A DNA stretch of 64,000 nucleotides from Flavobacterium sp. KACC 22763 (GTDB lineage: Bacteria > Bacteroidota > Bacteroidia > Flavobacteriales > Flavobacteriaceae), in the NCBI RefSeq assembly GCF_028736155.1, contig NZ_CP117879.1, positions 5,146,001 to 5,210,000 of the forward strand, given 5' to 3'. Positions 43,152-51,389 of this stretch are shown piece after piece; within the stretch, counting starts at the first letter, position 1; each line of letters opens with the position of its first letter. Both the position numbers and the translations under genes were made by a program. The notes under the pieces were generated by a model. It ran no database searches and was not told the origin of the DNA. It worked only from the letters and a program-made list of their open reading frames with translations.

Positions 43152-43919
43152 TTGCTTCAGAAAATTACTTGTTTTTTAATTATTGTGGCGGGGCAGGCTT
43201 GCTGGTCACAAAGCCAAGATCGCTCTGTTTTTAGTGGTAAAGTGGTTTCAAATACTTCAGATTTGGAAGGCATACATGTAATCAATGCGCAAACAGAAGA
43301 AACTGTGACAACAAATGCTTTGGGATCTTTTTCGATTTCTGCAAAAGCAGATGATGTTCTGGTTTTTTCTTCAATAAGTTTTAAAGAAAAAAGAGTTTTA
43401 TTGAAACAGGAAGATTTTTCAAATCTCAATTTTGCTGTCAATCTTACTATGATTATGTATCAATTGCAAGAGGTTATTGTAAAGAGATATGATAATATTA
43501 ATGCTGAAAGTTTGGGAGTAATTCCTATAGGGCAGAAGAAATATACTGCAGCAGAACGTAAACTGCAAACAGCGACTGCCTTGAATGCGACTGCAAATGG
43601 GGGGGCAATGGCTGGAGGTTCGATTTCTGCAGATCCGTTACTAAATTTTTTCTCAGGTAGAACGGCTATGCTTAAGAAAGAAGTTGCAGTAGAAAAAAAG
43701 GAATTTTTTATGAGGCTTTTGGAAAATATGTTTACTCTGGAGCATTTTGTTGAAAGATTAAAAATCCCAGCAGATTATGTTAAAGGTTTTGAGTATTATG
43801 CTGTAGAGAATGAGAAATTTACTGTGATTTTGAATTCTAAAAATAAAACTTCTACGGAGTTTTTGCTTGGAGAGTTGGCTGTAAAGTATAAAGAAATGAT
43901 TGCTGGTGAAAATAAATAG
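43152..43919 (+). CDS. Carboxypeptidase-like regulatory domain protein, paralog 1
   Basis: 255 residues starting at a TTG (no ATG fits the signal peptide), with a signal peptide to about residue 20 (C-W-S-Q). The N-terminal CarboxypepD_reg-like beta-sandwich spans about 27-110 (F-S-G-K-V-V-S-N-T, T-N-A-L-G-S-F-S-I-S, L-Q-E-V-I-V). The C-terminal part holds the block N-A-E-S-L-G-V-I-P-I-G-Q-K-K-Y-T and S-G-R-T-A-M-L-K-K-E-V, shared with paralog 2. A G7 tract (43599-43605) lies in a glycine-rich insert. It is the first of five same-strand genes; two of the junctions downstream overlap by 11-14 nt. Confidence 0.82.
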   Translation: MLQKITCFLIIVAGQACWSQSQDRSVFSGKVVSNTSDLEGIHVINAQTEETVTTNALGSFSISAKADDVLVFSSISFKEKRVLLKQEDFSNLNFAVNLTMIMYQLQEVIVKRYDNINAESLGVIPIGQKKYTAAERKLQTATALNATANGGAMAGGSISADPLLNFFSGRTAMLKKEVAVEKKEFFMRLLENMFTLEHFVERLKIPADYVKGFEYYAVENEKFTVILNSKNKTSTEFLLGELAVKYKEMIAGENK

Positions 43920-44631
43920 AGTTATATCGATTGTTGTTTTTCTTTTGGTTCAAATAAGTTTTGGGCAAAAAAGTGATATTAAGCTATTAATAGGGAAGGT
44001 GCAGGAGCAATCTACTCCTGTTGAGGGGGTAAATATTATAAACAATGCTACTCAGGCCGCAACAGTTTCGGATTCTGATGGCGGTTTTTCAATTGCGGTT
44101 AGAGAAGGAGATGTTTTGGTTTTTTCTGCGGTAAACTTAGATCCGGTTAAACATAGAATCACTGCGGAAGACATGAATACGGGCTTTTTGGTTGTAAAAA
44201 TGACTGCTAAAGAAGTAGAGTTGAAAGAAGTGGTGGTGAATGAAAATGCAAATATAACTGCCGAAAATTTGGGAATTATTCCATACGGACAAAAAAAATA
44301 TACGCCTGCTGAGCGAAAGGTTTATACCGCAACTTCAACATCAGTAGATAAGCTTTTAAATGCAATTTCGGGACGAACTGCGATGCTGAAAAAAGAAGTG
44401 AATATAGAGAAAAAAGAAGCTCTTTTTAGAAAACTCGAATATCTTTTTGAAGAGAATTATTATACGAATCGATTAAAGATTCCTGTAGATGATATAAGAG
44501 GATTTCAATTATTTTGTGTAGATGATACCGATTTTGCTGTATCTTTGAATACTAAAAACAAAACAATGAGTATGTTTTTAATCACAGATCTAGCAAGAAA
44601 ATATCTAACAATTCTCGAAAATGAAAAATAA
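43906..44631 (+). CDS. Carboxypeptidase-like regulatory domain protein, paralog 2
   Basis: The start is placed at the GTG at 43906 (M-K-I-N-R-V-I-S), 14 nt inside the previous gene; a TTG at 43900 is also in frame. The product is about 241 residues with signal peptide (to F-G-Q), the same regulatory-type sandwich, and the conserved block E-N-L-G-I-I-P-Y-G-Q-K-K-Y-T-P-A-E-R-K. It also shares S-G-R-T-A-M-L-K-K-E-V and N-R-L-K-I-P-V-D-D with paralog 1. Such N-terminal domains occur in TonB-dependent receptors, but here there is no barrel, so the protein is periplasmic or surface-associated. Confidence 0.82.
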   Translation: MKINRVISIVVFLLVQISFGQKSDIKLLIGKVQEQSTPVEGVNIINNATQAATVSDSDGGFSIAVREGDVLVFSAVNLDPVKHRITAEDMNTGFLVVKMTAKEVELKEVVVNENANITAENLGIIPYGQKKYTPAERKVYTATSTSVDKLLNAISGRTAMLKKEVNIEKKEALFRKLEYLFEENYYTNRLKIPVDDIRGFQLFCVDDTDFAVSLNTKNKTMSMFLITDLARKYLTILENEK

Positions 44632-45376
44632 ATTAGGAGTACTCGTTGTCTGCTTATTTTGTCAATTTGTATTAGGGCAAAACGGTTTTAGGAAACCATT
44701 ACACGGTCAGGTTATCAATGATTTTTTAGCCATAGAAAGTGGTTATGTAATGAATGTTAATGCTAATGTCAGAACATTTATTGGAGCTGGCGGTTTATTT
44801 GATATAATGGCGCAGCCGAAAGACACCTTGCTGTTTTCAGGTCTGTCATTTCAATCAAAAAAAGTAGTTTTAACTGAAAAAGATTGTGCTGAAGTTCTTT
44901 TGAAAGTCAAATTGGATTTGGTTAATAATCAGCTTAAAGAAGTTGTGGTTCATAAAGAATTAAAGGTAAAAGCAATGCAAGGCGGTTCGCAGAAATATGT
45001 GGATATGCAGTTTGAAGATGATAAACAGTCTACGGCAAAAAACAACGCAATGCTTTCTGATCAGACTATAAAATACGGAACCGATTTTGTTCGAATCTTT
45101 AAAGATGTCAAAAAACTTTTAAGTAAAAAAGACGAAGTAAAAGAGGAAGAAGTTACAGATATTGCTTTTGTAGAATATGCTAAAGATAATTTTACAAAAG
45201 ATTTTTATTCCAAAACGCTTAATCTTAAAGATGACGAAGTAGAGCTTTTCTTAATGTATTGCTCAAACGATCCGCATTCTAAAGAAATGGTAGATCCAGA
45301 TCAGAAATTTCAGTTGATGGATTTTATGATCAATAAGAATAAAGAATTTAAGAAAGCTGAGGCTGTTCAAAAATGA
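44621..45376 (+). CDS. Carboxypeptidase-like regulatory domain protein, paralog 3 (diverged)
   Basis: 251 residues overlapping the previous gene by 11 nt. Signal peptide ends V-L-G-Q. The N-terminal sandwich is recognisable (L-H-G-Q-V-I-N-D, D-T-L-L-F-S-G-L-S-F-Q-S-K-K-V-V-L, L-K-E-V-V-V). The C-terminal half is unlike paralogs 1 and 2: rich in Lys/Asp/Glu (A-E-A-V-Q-K at the end) with K-D-D-E-V-E-L-F-L-M-Y. It overlaps the DUF6702 gene by 4 nt (ATGA). Confidence 0.78.
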   Translation: MKNKLGVLVVCLFCQFVLGQNGFRKPLHGQVINDFLAIESGYVMNVNANVRTFIGAGGLFDIMAQPKDTLLFSGLSFQSKKVVLTEKDCAEVLLKVKLDLVNNQLKEVVVHKELKVKAMQGGSQKYVDMQFEDDKQSTAKNNAMLSDQTIKYGTDFVRIFKDVKKLLSKKDEVKEEEVTDIAFVEYAKDNFTKDFYSKTLNLKDDEVELFLMYCSNDPHSKEMVDPDQKFQLMDFMINKNKEFKKAEAVQK

Positions 45377-45879
45377 AAAAAAAGTTAGTTTTCCCTTTGC
45401 TGGGAGTTTTGTTTGTATTGTCTTCAGCATTTGCATTTCATAAATTTTATGTTGGTGTTTTTCAGGTAAATTATGCCGCAGAAAAGAAAATGCTGCAAAT
45501 TACTTCTCGCATTTTTATAGATGATTTGAATAATGCAATGGAGAAAAAGTATCACAAAAAGACATTTGTTGGTACAAGCAAAGAAACTCCCGCAGATGTT
45601 GAATTATTAAAAAAATATCTATCAGAACACTTTCTGATTAAAGTAAATGGGCAATCAAAAGCGATAACTTTTTTATCTAAAGAAATTGAAGCAGATGATG
45701 TTTTGGTGTGTTATTCCAGAATAAAGGATATTGATAAATTCAAAACGCTTGAAATTTCAAACACTATTTTGGTCGATTGGAATTCAGAACAGCAAAACAT
45801 TACGCATATTTCAGCATTTGATACAAAAAGAAGTGTGCTTTTTACAGAATCTTCAAGGAAGGAATTGTTAAAATATTAA
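45373..45879 (+). CDS. DUF6702 family exported protein
   Basis: 168 residues with a signal peptide (V-L-S-S-A-F-A-F) and the mature start H-K-F-Y-V-G-V-F-Q-V-N-Y typical of DUF6702, a beta-rich domain of unknown function. The end N-T-I-L-V-D-W-N-S-E-Q-Q-N-I and H-I-S-A-F-D-T-K-R-S fits the family. It overlaps paralog 3 by 4 nt and precedes the M1 peptidase by 66 nt. The same gene order, DUF6702 then M1 peptidase, is frequent in flavobacteria as far as I recall, suggesting a joint role. Confidence 0.85.
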   Translation: MKKKLVFPLLGVLFVLSSAFAFHKFYVGVFQVNYAAEKKMLQITSRIFIDDLNNAMEKKYHKKTFVGTSKETPADVELLKKYLSEHFLIKVNGQSKAITFLSKEIEADDVLVCYSRIKDIDKFKTLEISNTILVDWNSEQQNITHISAFDTKRSVLFTESSRKELLKY

Positions 45880-45945
45880 GGTATTGACAAAATTAATGTT
45901 TTAATTACTATTTTCACAGCCTAAAGAAATTACCATTAAATTTTT

Positions 45946-48189
45946 ATGAAAAAACTTTCATTATTATTGCTTTTTCCTGCAATGTTAGTGGCGCAGGATA
46001 AACCAGTAACAGCTCCTGCCAAACAACAAGGAAAGTACGACACAAACAAGTTTAGCCAAATGTATGATTTGTTGGCAACACCAAACATGTTTCGTACAGC
46101 TTCTGGAGCTCCAGGACCAGCTTACTACCAACAACAGGCAGATTATAAAATCGATGTTGAATTGGATGATAAAAATTCAAAATTAAGCGGATCTGAAACC
46201 ATTACCTATACAAATAACTCGCCAGATAGTTTGGAGTATTTATGGATTCAATTAGATCAAAATCAAGCAAAAGCAAATACGCAGACTTCATTGGCTGAAA
46301 GTGATAAAATCAATCAGGTTTTGCCTCTAGACGGTTTTTCTTCTAAATACTTGAAAAAAGATTTAGAGCGCGGTTTTAATATTGAACAAGTTAAAGACGC
46401 TAAAGGAAGCGCAATGTCTTATACGATCAACGAAACTATGATGCGTATAAATCTGACTTCACCTTTAAAACCTGGAGAAAAAATTTCTTTCTCAATAAAA
46501 TGGTGGTATAATATTAATAATTATAGAAAAGAAGGCGGTCGTTCTGGATATGAATTATTCGAGAAAGACGGTAACAAACTATATGTAATCGCGCAATTCT
46601 ACCCAAGAATGGCAGTTTATAATGATGTTGAAGGATGGCAGAACATGCAGTTCTGGGGAAGCGGAGAGTTTGCTCTTCCTTTTGGAAACTTTGATGTAAA
46701 TATTACAGTTCCTGCAGATCATGTAATCGACGCAACTGGTGAATTAATGAACAGAAGCGAAGTGTTTACAGCTGAACAGGTAAAAAGATACGAACAAGCA
46801 CAAAAATCATTTGATAAACCTGTTGTTATTGTAACGCAGGCAGAAGCAGAAGCAGCTGAAAAAGGTTTTTCTGAAAAGAAAAAAACTTGGAAATTTAGTG
46901 CTAAAAATGTTCGTGATTTCGGAATTGCTTCTTCAAGAAAATTCATTTACGATGCAATGGCTGTGAAAATTGGAAACAGAACTGTTATGGCAGAATCTGT
47001 TTATCCAAAAGAAGCAAACCCGCTTTGGGGAGAAACTTCTACAATGGTTGTGGCTCATACTTTAAAAAGCTATTCATCTCATACTTTTGATTATCCTTAT
47101 CCAAAAGCAGTTTCTGTTTCTGCAGAAGATCAAGGTATGGAATATCCAATGATTTGTTGGAACTATGGCCGTCCTGATGAAAATGGCGTAACTAGCAAAG
47201 AAGTTAAAAACGGAATGATTGGTGTTATTATCCATGAAGTTGGACACACTTTCTTCCCGATGATTGTAAACTCAGACGAGCGTCAATGGACTTGGATGGA
47301 TGAAGGATTGAATTCATTCTTAGAATATTTAGCAGAACAGGAATTAGATTCAAATTTCCCTTCAAGAAGAGGACCAGCAAAAAATATTGTTCCTTACATG
47401 AGTGGTGACCAGAAGTTTTTAGAGCCAATTATGTCAAACTCTGAAACTATTCACCAGTTTGGAAATAACGCTTACGGAAAACCAGCTACAGGTCTTAATA
47501 TTTTGAGAGAAGTAGTTATGGGAAGAGAATTATTCGATCATGCATTCAGAACGTATGCAAACAGATGGAAGTTTAAACATCCAACCCCAGAAGATTTCTT
47601 TAGAACAATGGAGGATGCTTCAGCGGTAGATTTAGATTGGTTCTGGAGAGGTTGGTTTTACTCAACAGATTTTGTAGATATCGGAATTAAAGATGTAAAA
47701 CAATATTACGTTTCAGATACTCCAACTGCAGATATTAAAGATGTAAAAGTTAGAAAAGGACGTTTTGGATACGAAAAAGGACCTTTTGTTTACTTAGTGT
47801 CTGGAGATAATGCAGAGGTAAGCGATTCTAAGAAAAAAGCTTTAAAAGTAGAAGATTTTAAACCTTTGGCAGATTACGTAGATCAGACTTTTACAGCTGA
47901 AGAAAAAGCGAGTATTAAATCTCCTAAGTATTTCTACGAAGTAGAATTCAATAAACCAGGCGGAATGATTATGCCTATTTTAGTTGAGATTACTTACGAA
48001 GATGGTTCTAAAGATAATTACAAATACCCAGCTCAAATCTGGAGAAAAAGTAATGATACGGCTAGAAAAGTTTATGCAACTACAAAAGCGATTAAGAGCA
48101 TTCAAGTTGACCCTCAATTGCTAACAGCTGATATTGATGTAACCAATAACTCTTGGCCAAAAGTAGAGACAAAGTCAAAATTTGACTAA
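45946..48189 (+). CDS. M1 family zinc metallopeptidase, exported
   Basis: 747 residues. Signal peptide ends V-A-Q. The M1 gluzincin core has the exopeptidase-like loop Q-G-M-E-Y-P (a G-M-E-N variant) and the zinc site H-E-V-G-H (His430, Glu431, His434) with the third ligand Glu453 in W-M-D-E-G-L-N-S. The C-terminal 200 residues are beta-rich. It probably acts as an aminopeptidase in the periplasm or outside, degrading peptides. It ends the operon before a strong terminator. The three regulatory-domain proteins and DUF6702 may form a complex with it, but no sequence feature proves this. Confidence 0.94.
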   Translation: MKKLSLLLLFPAMLVAQDKPVTAPAKQQGKYDTNKFSQMYDLLATPNMFRTASGAPGPAYYQQQADYKIDVELDDKNSKLSGSETITYTNNSPDSLEYLWIQLDQNQAKANTQTSLAESDKINQVLPLDGFSSKYLKKDLERGFNIEQVKDAKGSAMSYTINETMMRINLTSPLKPGEKISFSIKWWYNINNYRKEGGRSGYELFEKDGNKLYVIAQFYPRMAVYNDVEGWQNMQFWGSGEFALPFGNFDVNITVPADHVIDATGELMNRSEVFTAEQVKRYEQAQKSFDKPVVIVTQAEAEAAEKGFSEKKKTWKFSAKNVRDFGIASSRKFIYDAMAVKIGNRTVMAESVYPKEANPLWGETSTMVVAHTLKSYSSHTFDYPYPKAVSVSAEDQGMEYPMICWNYGRPDENGVTSKEVKNGMIGVIIHEVGHTFFPMIVNSDERQWTWMDEGLNSFLEYLAEQELDSNFPSRRGPAKNIVPYMSGDQKFLEPIMSNSETIHQFGNNAYGKPATGLNILREVVMGRELFDHAFRTYANRWKFKHPTPEDFFRTMEDASAVDLDWFWRGWFYSTDFVDIGIKDVKQYYVSDTPTADIKDVKVRKGRFGYEKGPFVYLVSGDNAEVSDSKKKALKVEDFKPLADYVDQTFTAEEKASIKSPKYFYEVEFNKPGGMIMPILVEITYEDGSKDNYKYPAQIWRKSNDTARKVYATTKAIKSIQVDPQLLTADIDVTNNSWPKVETKSKFD

Positions 48190-48207
48190 ATAAATTGAAA
48201 ATAAATA

Positions 48208-48246
48208 AAAAGCTCATCAAGTTTTATAAACCTGATGAGCTTTTTT
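48208..48246 (+). terminator. Terminator of the M1 peptidase operon
   Basis: GCTCATCA (48212-48219) pairs with TGATGAGC (48233-48240), extended by A-T pairs, followed by T. Confidence 0.88.
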
Positions 48247-48313
48247 CTTTTAATTAAATGTATTTTCAAGGACTTTTTAAGTTAATTTTAAAACTCTAAG
48301 CTGCAAAATTTAA

Positions 48314-48321
48314 TATCTTTG
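48314..48321 (+). promoter_or_regulatory. tatA promoter -7 box
   Basis: TATCTTTG, 20 nt before the ATG. Confidence 0.55.
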
Positions 48322-48341
48322 CGACTACAAAATTAAAAGTT

Positions 48342-48689
48342 ATGTTTGGTATAGGAGGAGGAGAATTAGTTTTTATACTGTTTATAGTACTAATGCTTTT
48401 TGGTTCAGATAAAGTGCCGGAAATCGCACGTACAATGGGAAAAGCTATGGCTCAATTAAAAAATGCAACTAATGATATTAAAAGCGAAATTCAGAAAGGA
48501 GCTGAGGCAAATGGTCTTGATTCAAAATCTCTGAATGATATTACTGGAAATATCAATGCAGAAATTAATAATGCAAAATCGAATTTACTTGGAGATACAG
48601 GAAATCTTTTAGGAGATACTACAACTGAAATCGAAAAAGTAAAAGAAGATATTGACACTCTCTCTGGACCTATTAAACGCCAAATGTAA
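48342..48689 (+). CDS. tatA: Twin-arginine translocase subunit TatA/TatE family
   Basis: 115 residues: short periplasmic N-terminus, membrane segment about 8-22 (E-L-V-F-I-L-F-I-V-L-M-L-F-G), the hinge F-G, then the amphipathic helix K-V-P-E-I-A-R-T-M-G-K-A-M-A-Q-L-K. The tail is longer than in the minimal TatA and carries a small repeat, L-L-G-D-T-G-N-L-L-G-D-T. It forms the Tat pore with TatC, which is not in this window. It overlaps the PAP2 gene by one base (TAATG). Confidence 0.93.
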   Translation: MFGIGGGELVFILFIVLMLFGSDKVPEIARTMGKAMAQLKNATNDIKSEIQKGAEANGLDSKSLNDITGNINAEINNAKSNLLGDTGNLLGDTTTEIEKVKEDIDTLSGPIKRQM

Positions 48690-49252
48690 TGCTTGAAAAA
48701 ATACAGGAATTAGATAAAGATCTTTTAATCTTTCTTAACGGATTAGGTTCTGAAACATACGACAAATTATGGCTTATCATTACCAATCAATTGTATTGGA
48801 CGCCGTTTTTCTTACTTCTATTTTATCTTATTTATAAAAAAATAGGAGGAAAACAAACCCTGTATTTACTGCTTTTTGTAGCTGTTCTAATTGCTTTTAC
48901 AGATCAGACCTGTAACTTATTCAAACATACTTTCCAGCGTTTGCGTCCATGTAACGATCCGGAAATAAATTCAATTATTAGAGTGGTTCAGGTTAGAAAA
49001 TCATATAGCTTTTTCTCTGGACATGCTGCCAATACTATGGCGGTCGCAACATTTTTATTTTTGATTTTAAAGCGCTATTTCAAGTATTTCGGATTGTTAT
49101 TTCTATGGCCTTTAATCTTTGCTTACAGCCGAATTTATTTAGGATTGCATTTTCCGGGTGATATCCTTACAGGATATTTCTTTGGAGCACTTTTCGGATT
49201 TTTACTTTATTTAGTTTATAAAAAGCTAAAACCACAGTATTTTCCAGGATAG
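48689..49252 (+). CDS. PAP2 family phosphatase
   Basis: 187-residue integral membrane protein with five or six hydrophobic segments and the three acid-phosphatase motifs: K-H-T-F-Q-R-L-R-P, F-F-S-G-H-A-A-N (catalytic His) and S-R-I-Y-L-G-L-H-F-P-G-D. It may dephosphorylate undecaprenyl pyrophosphate, phosphatidate or phosphatidylglycerol phosphate; sequence does not decide. It is translationally coupled to tatA. Its 3' flank is a repeat complex. Confidence 0.93.
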   Translation: MLEKIQELDKDLLIFLNGLGSETYDKLWLIITNQLYWTPFFLLLFYLIYKKIGGKQTLYLLLFVAVLIAFTDQTCNLFKHTFQRLRPCNDPEINSIIRVVQVRKSYSFFSGHAANTMAVATFLFLILKRYFKYFGLLFLWPLIFAYSRIYLGLHFPGDILTGYFFGALFGFLLYLVYKKLKPQYFPG

Positions 49253-49265
49253 AGTTTTTTGGAAA

Positions 49266-49520
49266 GGTTCTAAGTTGCTAAGGAACTGAGGTTCTAAGGT
49301 TTTTCTTTAGGATTTTGAAAATCATATAATTGAATTGCCTCCAGCTTTAGCTGGAGGTTTTTTTATGGACAAATAAAGGGCTTTAGCCAAATTAAGATTA
49401 TTTAATTTGGCTAAAGCCCTAGATATTAAATTATGTTTCTCCAGCTAAAGCTGGAGGCAATTCATTAATATATTTCTCAGTTTTAAAAAACTTAGCGTCT
49501 TAGAACCTTAGCATCTTAAG
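49266..49520. repeat. CTAAG octamer repeat complex with CCTCCAGC core, copy 2
   Basis: The outer arms at 49266-49304 and 49485-49520 are inverted and made of CTAAG words spaced 8 nt. Inside is the three-hairpin core: CCTCCAGC-TTTA-GCTGGAGG (49338-49357), the central pair AGGGCTTTAGCCAAATTAA (49377-49395) with its inverse (49402-49420), and CTCCAGC-TAAA-GCTGGAGG (to 49458). The same core is at 18743-18863, inside different arms. Confidence 0.85.
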
Positions 49521-49524
49521 AAAA

Positions 49525-50166
49525 TCACAATACCCTTGAAACCGTCAATCCATCGCGAATTGGCAATAAAACTGTTTCTACTCTAGGGTCATCTTTTAAA
49601 AGCTGGTTGTATTCTAAAAGTACTTTTGTGCTAACATCGTTTGGATGAACTGGTTCTAGGATTTTTCCACTCCAAAGAACATTATCCGATAAAATGATAC
49701 CACCTTTATTCATTTTTGGAACAATCATTTCCCAATAATTGAGGTAATTTTCCTTATCTGCGTCAATAAAAACCAAATCGAATTTTAAATCTAAATCCGG
49801 AATAATATTTACGGCTTCTCCCAAATGCTGAAAAATTTGTTTTCCCCAAGGAGACATATCAAAATATTTTCGTTGAAAATCGACCAATTCTTCTTTGATA
49901 TCAATGGTATGTAGCTGTCCGTTTTCTTGCATTCCTTCACACAAACACAAAGCAGCATAACCAGTGTAAGTTCCGATTTCAAGAATATTGACTGGACGAA
50001 TCAATTTTGAAAGCATGCTTAGAACACGGCCTTGAAAATGCCCGCTTAGCATTCTTGGCAGAAGTATTTTTTGATAAGTTTCTTTATTGAGTTTCGCCAA
50101 CAATTCTGGTTCTTTTTCAGAATGCTGTTCGATGTAATCTTCTAATTCTTGAGATATAAAATGCAT
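49525..50166 (-). CDS. O-methyltransferase (class I, Methyltransf_3)
   Basis: 213 residues matching the caffeoyl-CoA/catechol O-methyltransferase-like family: N-I-L-E-I-G-T-Y-T-G-Y-A-A-L-C-L (SAM motif I), T-I-D-I-K-E-E, and D-L-V-F-I-D-A-D-K-E-N-Y-L-N-Y-W with the metal ligand Asp. It terminates V-L-L-P-I-R-D-G-L-T-V-S-R. In bacteria many members methylate small catechols or tRNA (TrmR-like). The exact substrate is not visible. Confidence 0.93.
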   Translation of the reverse strand: MHFISQELEDYIEQHSEKEPELLAKLNKETYQKILLPRMLSGHFQGRVLSMLSKLIRPVNILEIGTYTGYAALCLCEGMQENGQLHTIDIKEELVDFQRKYFDMSPWGKQIFQHLGEAVNIIPDLDLKFDLVFIDADKENYLNYWEMIVPKMNKGGIILSDNVLWSGKILEPVHPNDVSTKVLLEYNQLLKDDPRVETVLLPIRDGLTVSRVL

Positions 50167-50230
50167 GTTGTAGTATCTTGTAATTTAGTTACAAAAATAC
50201 AAAAATATGCCCTTAATATTAAGCATAAAA

Positions 50231-50257
50231 AAACCATCCGCTGTGAGTGGATGGTTT
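50231..50257 (-). terminator. Terminator of the Ala/Lys-rich lipoprotein gene
   Basis: AAACCATCC (50231-50239) pairs with GGATGGTTT (50249-50257). On the minus strand a run of T follows. Confidence 0.85.
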
Positions 50258-50279
50258 CTGTTTCAGATTTAGATGAAAT

Positions 50280-50645
50280 TTATTTTTTCAAAGCTTCATT
50301 TACCTCTTTCGCTGTTTTTACGGTTCCGTCTTTTGCAGCTTTTGCAGCATTTTCTACTTTTTCAGCACCTTTTTTAGTAGCATCTTTTACATCTTCCGCT
50401 GCTTTTTTAGTAGCGTCTTTTACATCATTTGCTGCTTTTTCTGTAGCATCTTTAGCTTTAGTAGCGGCATTTTCGGCTTTGCTTACCGCAGTATCTTTTA
50501 CTTCTTCGATATCTGATGTCAGAGAGTCAACTTTGTTGCCAAGAGTTAATTCGTCTTCTGCAGGTTTGTTTTCTTTTTTCTCGCATGATTGAACAGCGAA
50601 TGCTAATAAAGCAATTACAGCTAAACTCAAAATTTGTTTTTTCAT
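50280..50645 (-). CDS. Ala/Lys-rich repeat lipoprotein
   Basis: 121 residues. Lipoprotein signal with lipobox A-V-Q-S-C at about residue 21. After a short charged linker, residues 50-115 are a string of 11-residue units (K-D-A-T-E-K-A-A-N-D-V, K-D-A-T-K-K-A-A-E-D-V, K-D-A-T-K-K-G-A-E-K-V). This LEA-like amphipathic helix pattern is found in stress or envelope proteins. It is the same general type as the partial gene at 1-203. No enzymatic domain is present. Confidence 0.85.
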   Translation of the reverse strand: MKKQILSLAVIALLAFAVQSCEKKENKPAEDELTLGNKVDSLTSDIEEVKDTAVSKAENAATKAKDATEKAANDVKDATKKAAEDVKDATKKGAEKVENAAKAAKDGTVKTAKEVNEALKK

Positions 50646-50827
50646 AATTTCAATTTTTTTTTTTAGGTTGATAAAACTTAAAGGTTAAAATGGCTGAAAA
50701 ATAAAATTACAAATTTTAAAATGATTGAGCTCTTTGTAAGATTATGTTTTCTTTTTAGAGCAAAACAATTCTTGTGCCAAATTTTGAAATTATGCTTTAG
50801 GGCATTAATTTTTTTAGAAGAAAAATA

Positions 50828-51379
50828 TTAGTTTTTGTATAAACTGAAATTAATCACAATATCATCTTTAACTTTAATGAGACCAGCCATTTTTACTGGT
50901 GGCTCCAACTCAATATCAGAGAACTTTAAACTAAGTGTTCCTTGAATTTTATCATCGGTATTGTATAGTATAAAATCTTTGTATTTGAGTGTTTTATCAG
51001 TTATGAAAAAGTTTAGTCTGCATTTGTAATTTTTCCCCATAGGTTTTATATCACTGATAGAAACTGTGCTGTTGGGGAATTTTTTCACTTTTACTGTTCC
51101 TTGTAAATCTTTCGTCATTATTTTATTGCCGCAATCAAAGTTTGACATTTTGATGTCGGTATTAAAAGTATTTTTTTTAACTGAGTTTACATAAACAGTG
51201 TCCTTTATATTAAAAGTGTTTGAGCAATTATATTTGCCCACAGTTGATAGTCCTGTGATTTCTATTTTTATTTTATTTATTACCACAGCTGTATCTTCTG
51301 GAAAAAAAGTGGGTTTAGCACTTCCTAAGAAAAAGAAAACTACTAAACCCATAATTAAGATTGAAAATCTCGTTTTCAT
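50828..51379 (-). CDS. YceI-like exported protein (diverged)
   Basis: The start is chosen at the ATG at 51377-51379 (M-K-T-R-F-S-I-L), with signal peptide to about residue 25; the frame is open to 51400. The mature region of about 155 residues is all-beta, with I-T-G-L-S-T-V-G-K-Y-N-C-S-N near its start, a likely remnant of the YceI entry motif (compare A-G-T-S-T-L-H-D-W in the neighbours). Cysteines at N-C-S-N and F-D-C-G could pair. It begins 10 nt after the porin-like gene stop, so they form one operon. Confidence 0.72.
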   Translation of the reverse strand: MKTRFSILIMGLVVFFFLGSAKPTFFPEDTAVVINKIKIEITGLSTVGKYNCSNTFNIKDTVYVNSVKKNTFNTDIKMSNFDCGNKIMTKDLQGTVKVKKFPNSTVSISDIKPMGKNYKCRLNFFITDKTLKYKDFILYNTDDKIQGTLSLKFSDIELEPPVKMAGLIKVKDDIVINFSLYKN

Positions 51380-51389
51380 TTTTTTTATA

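Noticed and set aside
50149..50592. 147-codon open frame opposite the Ala/Lys-rich lipoprotein
   Set aside because: Antisense shadow of a repetitive gene; its Ala/Ser/Phe repeats are the reverse of the Lys/Ala codons.
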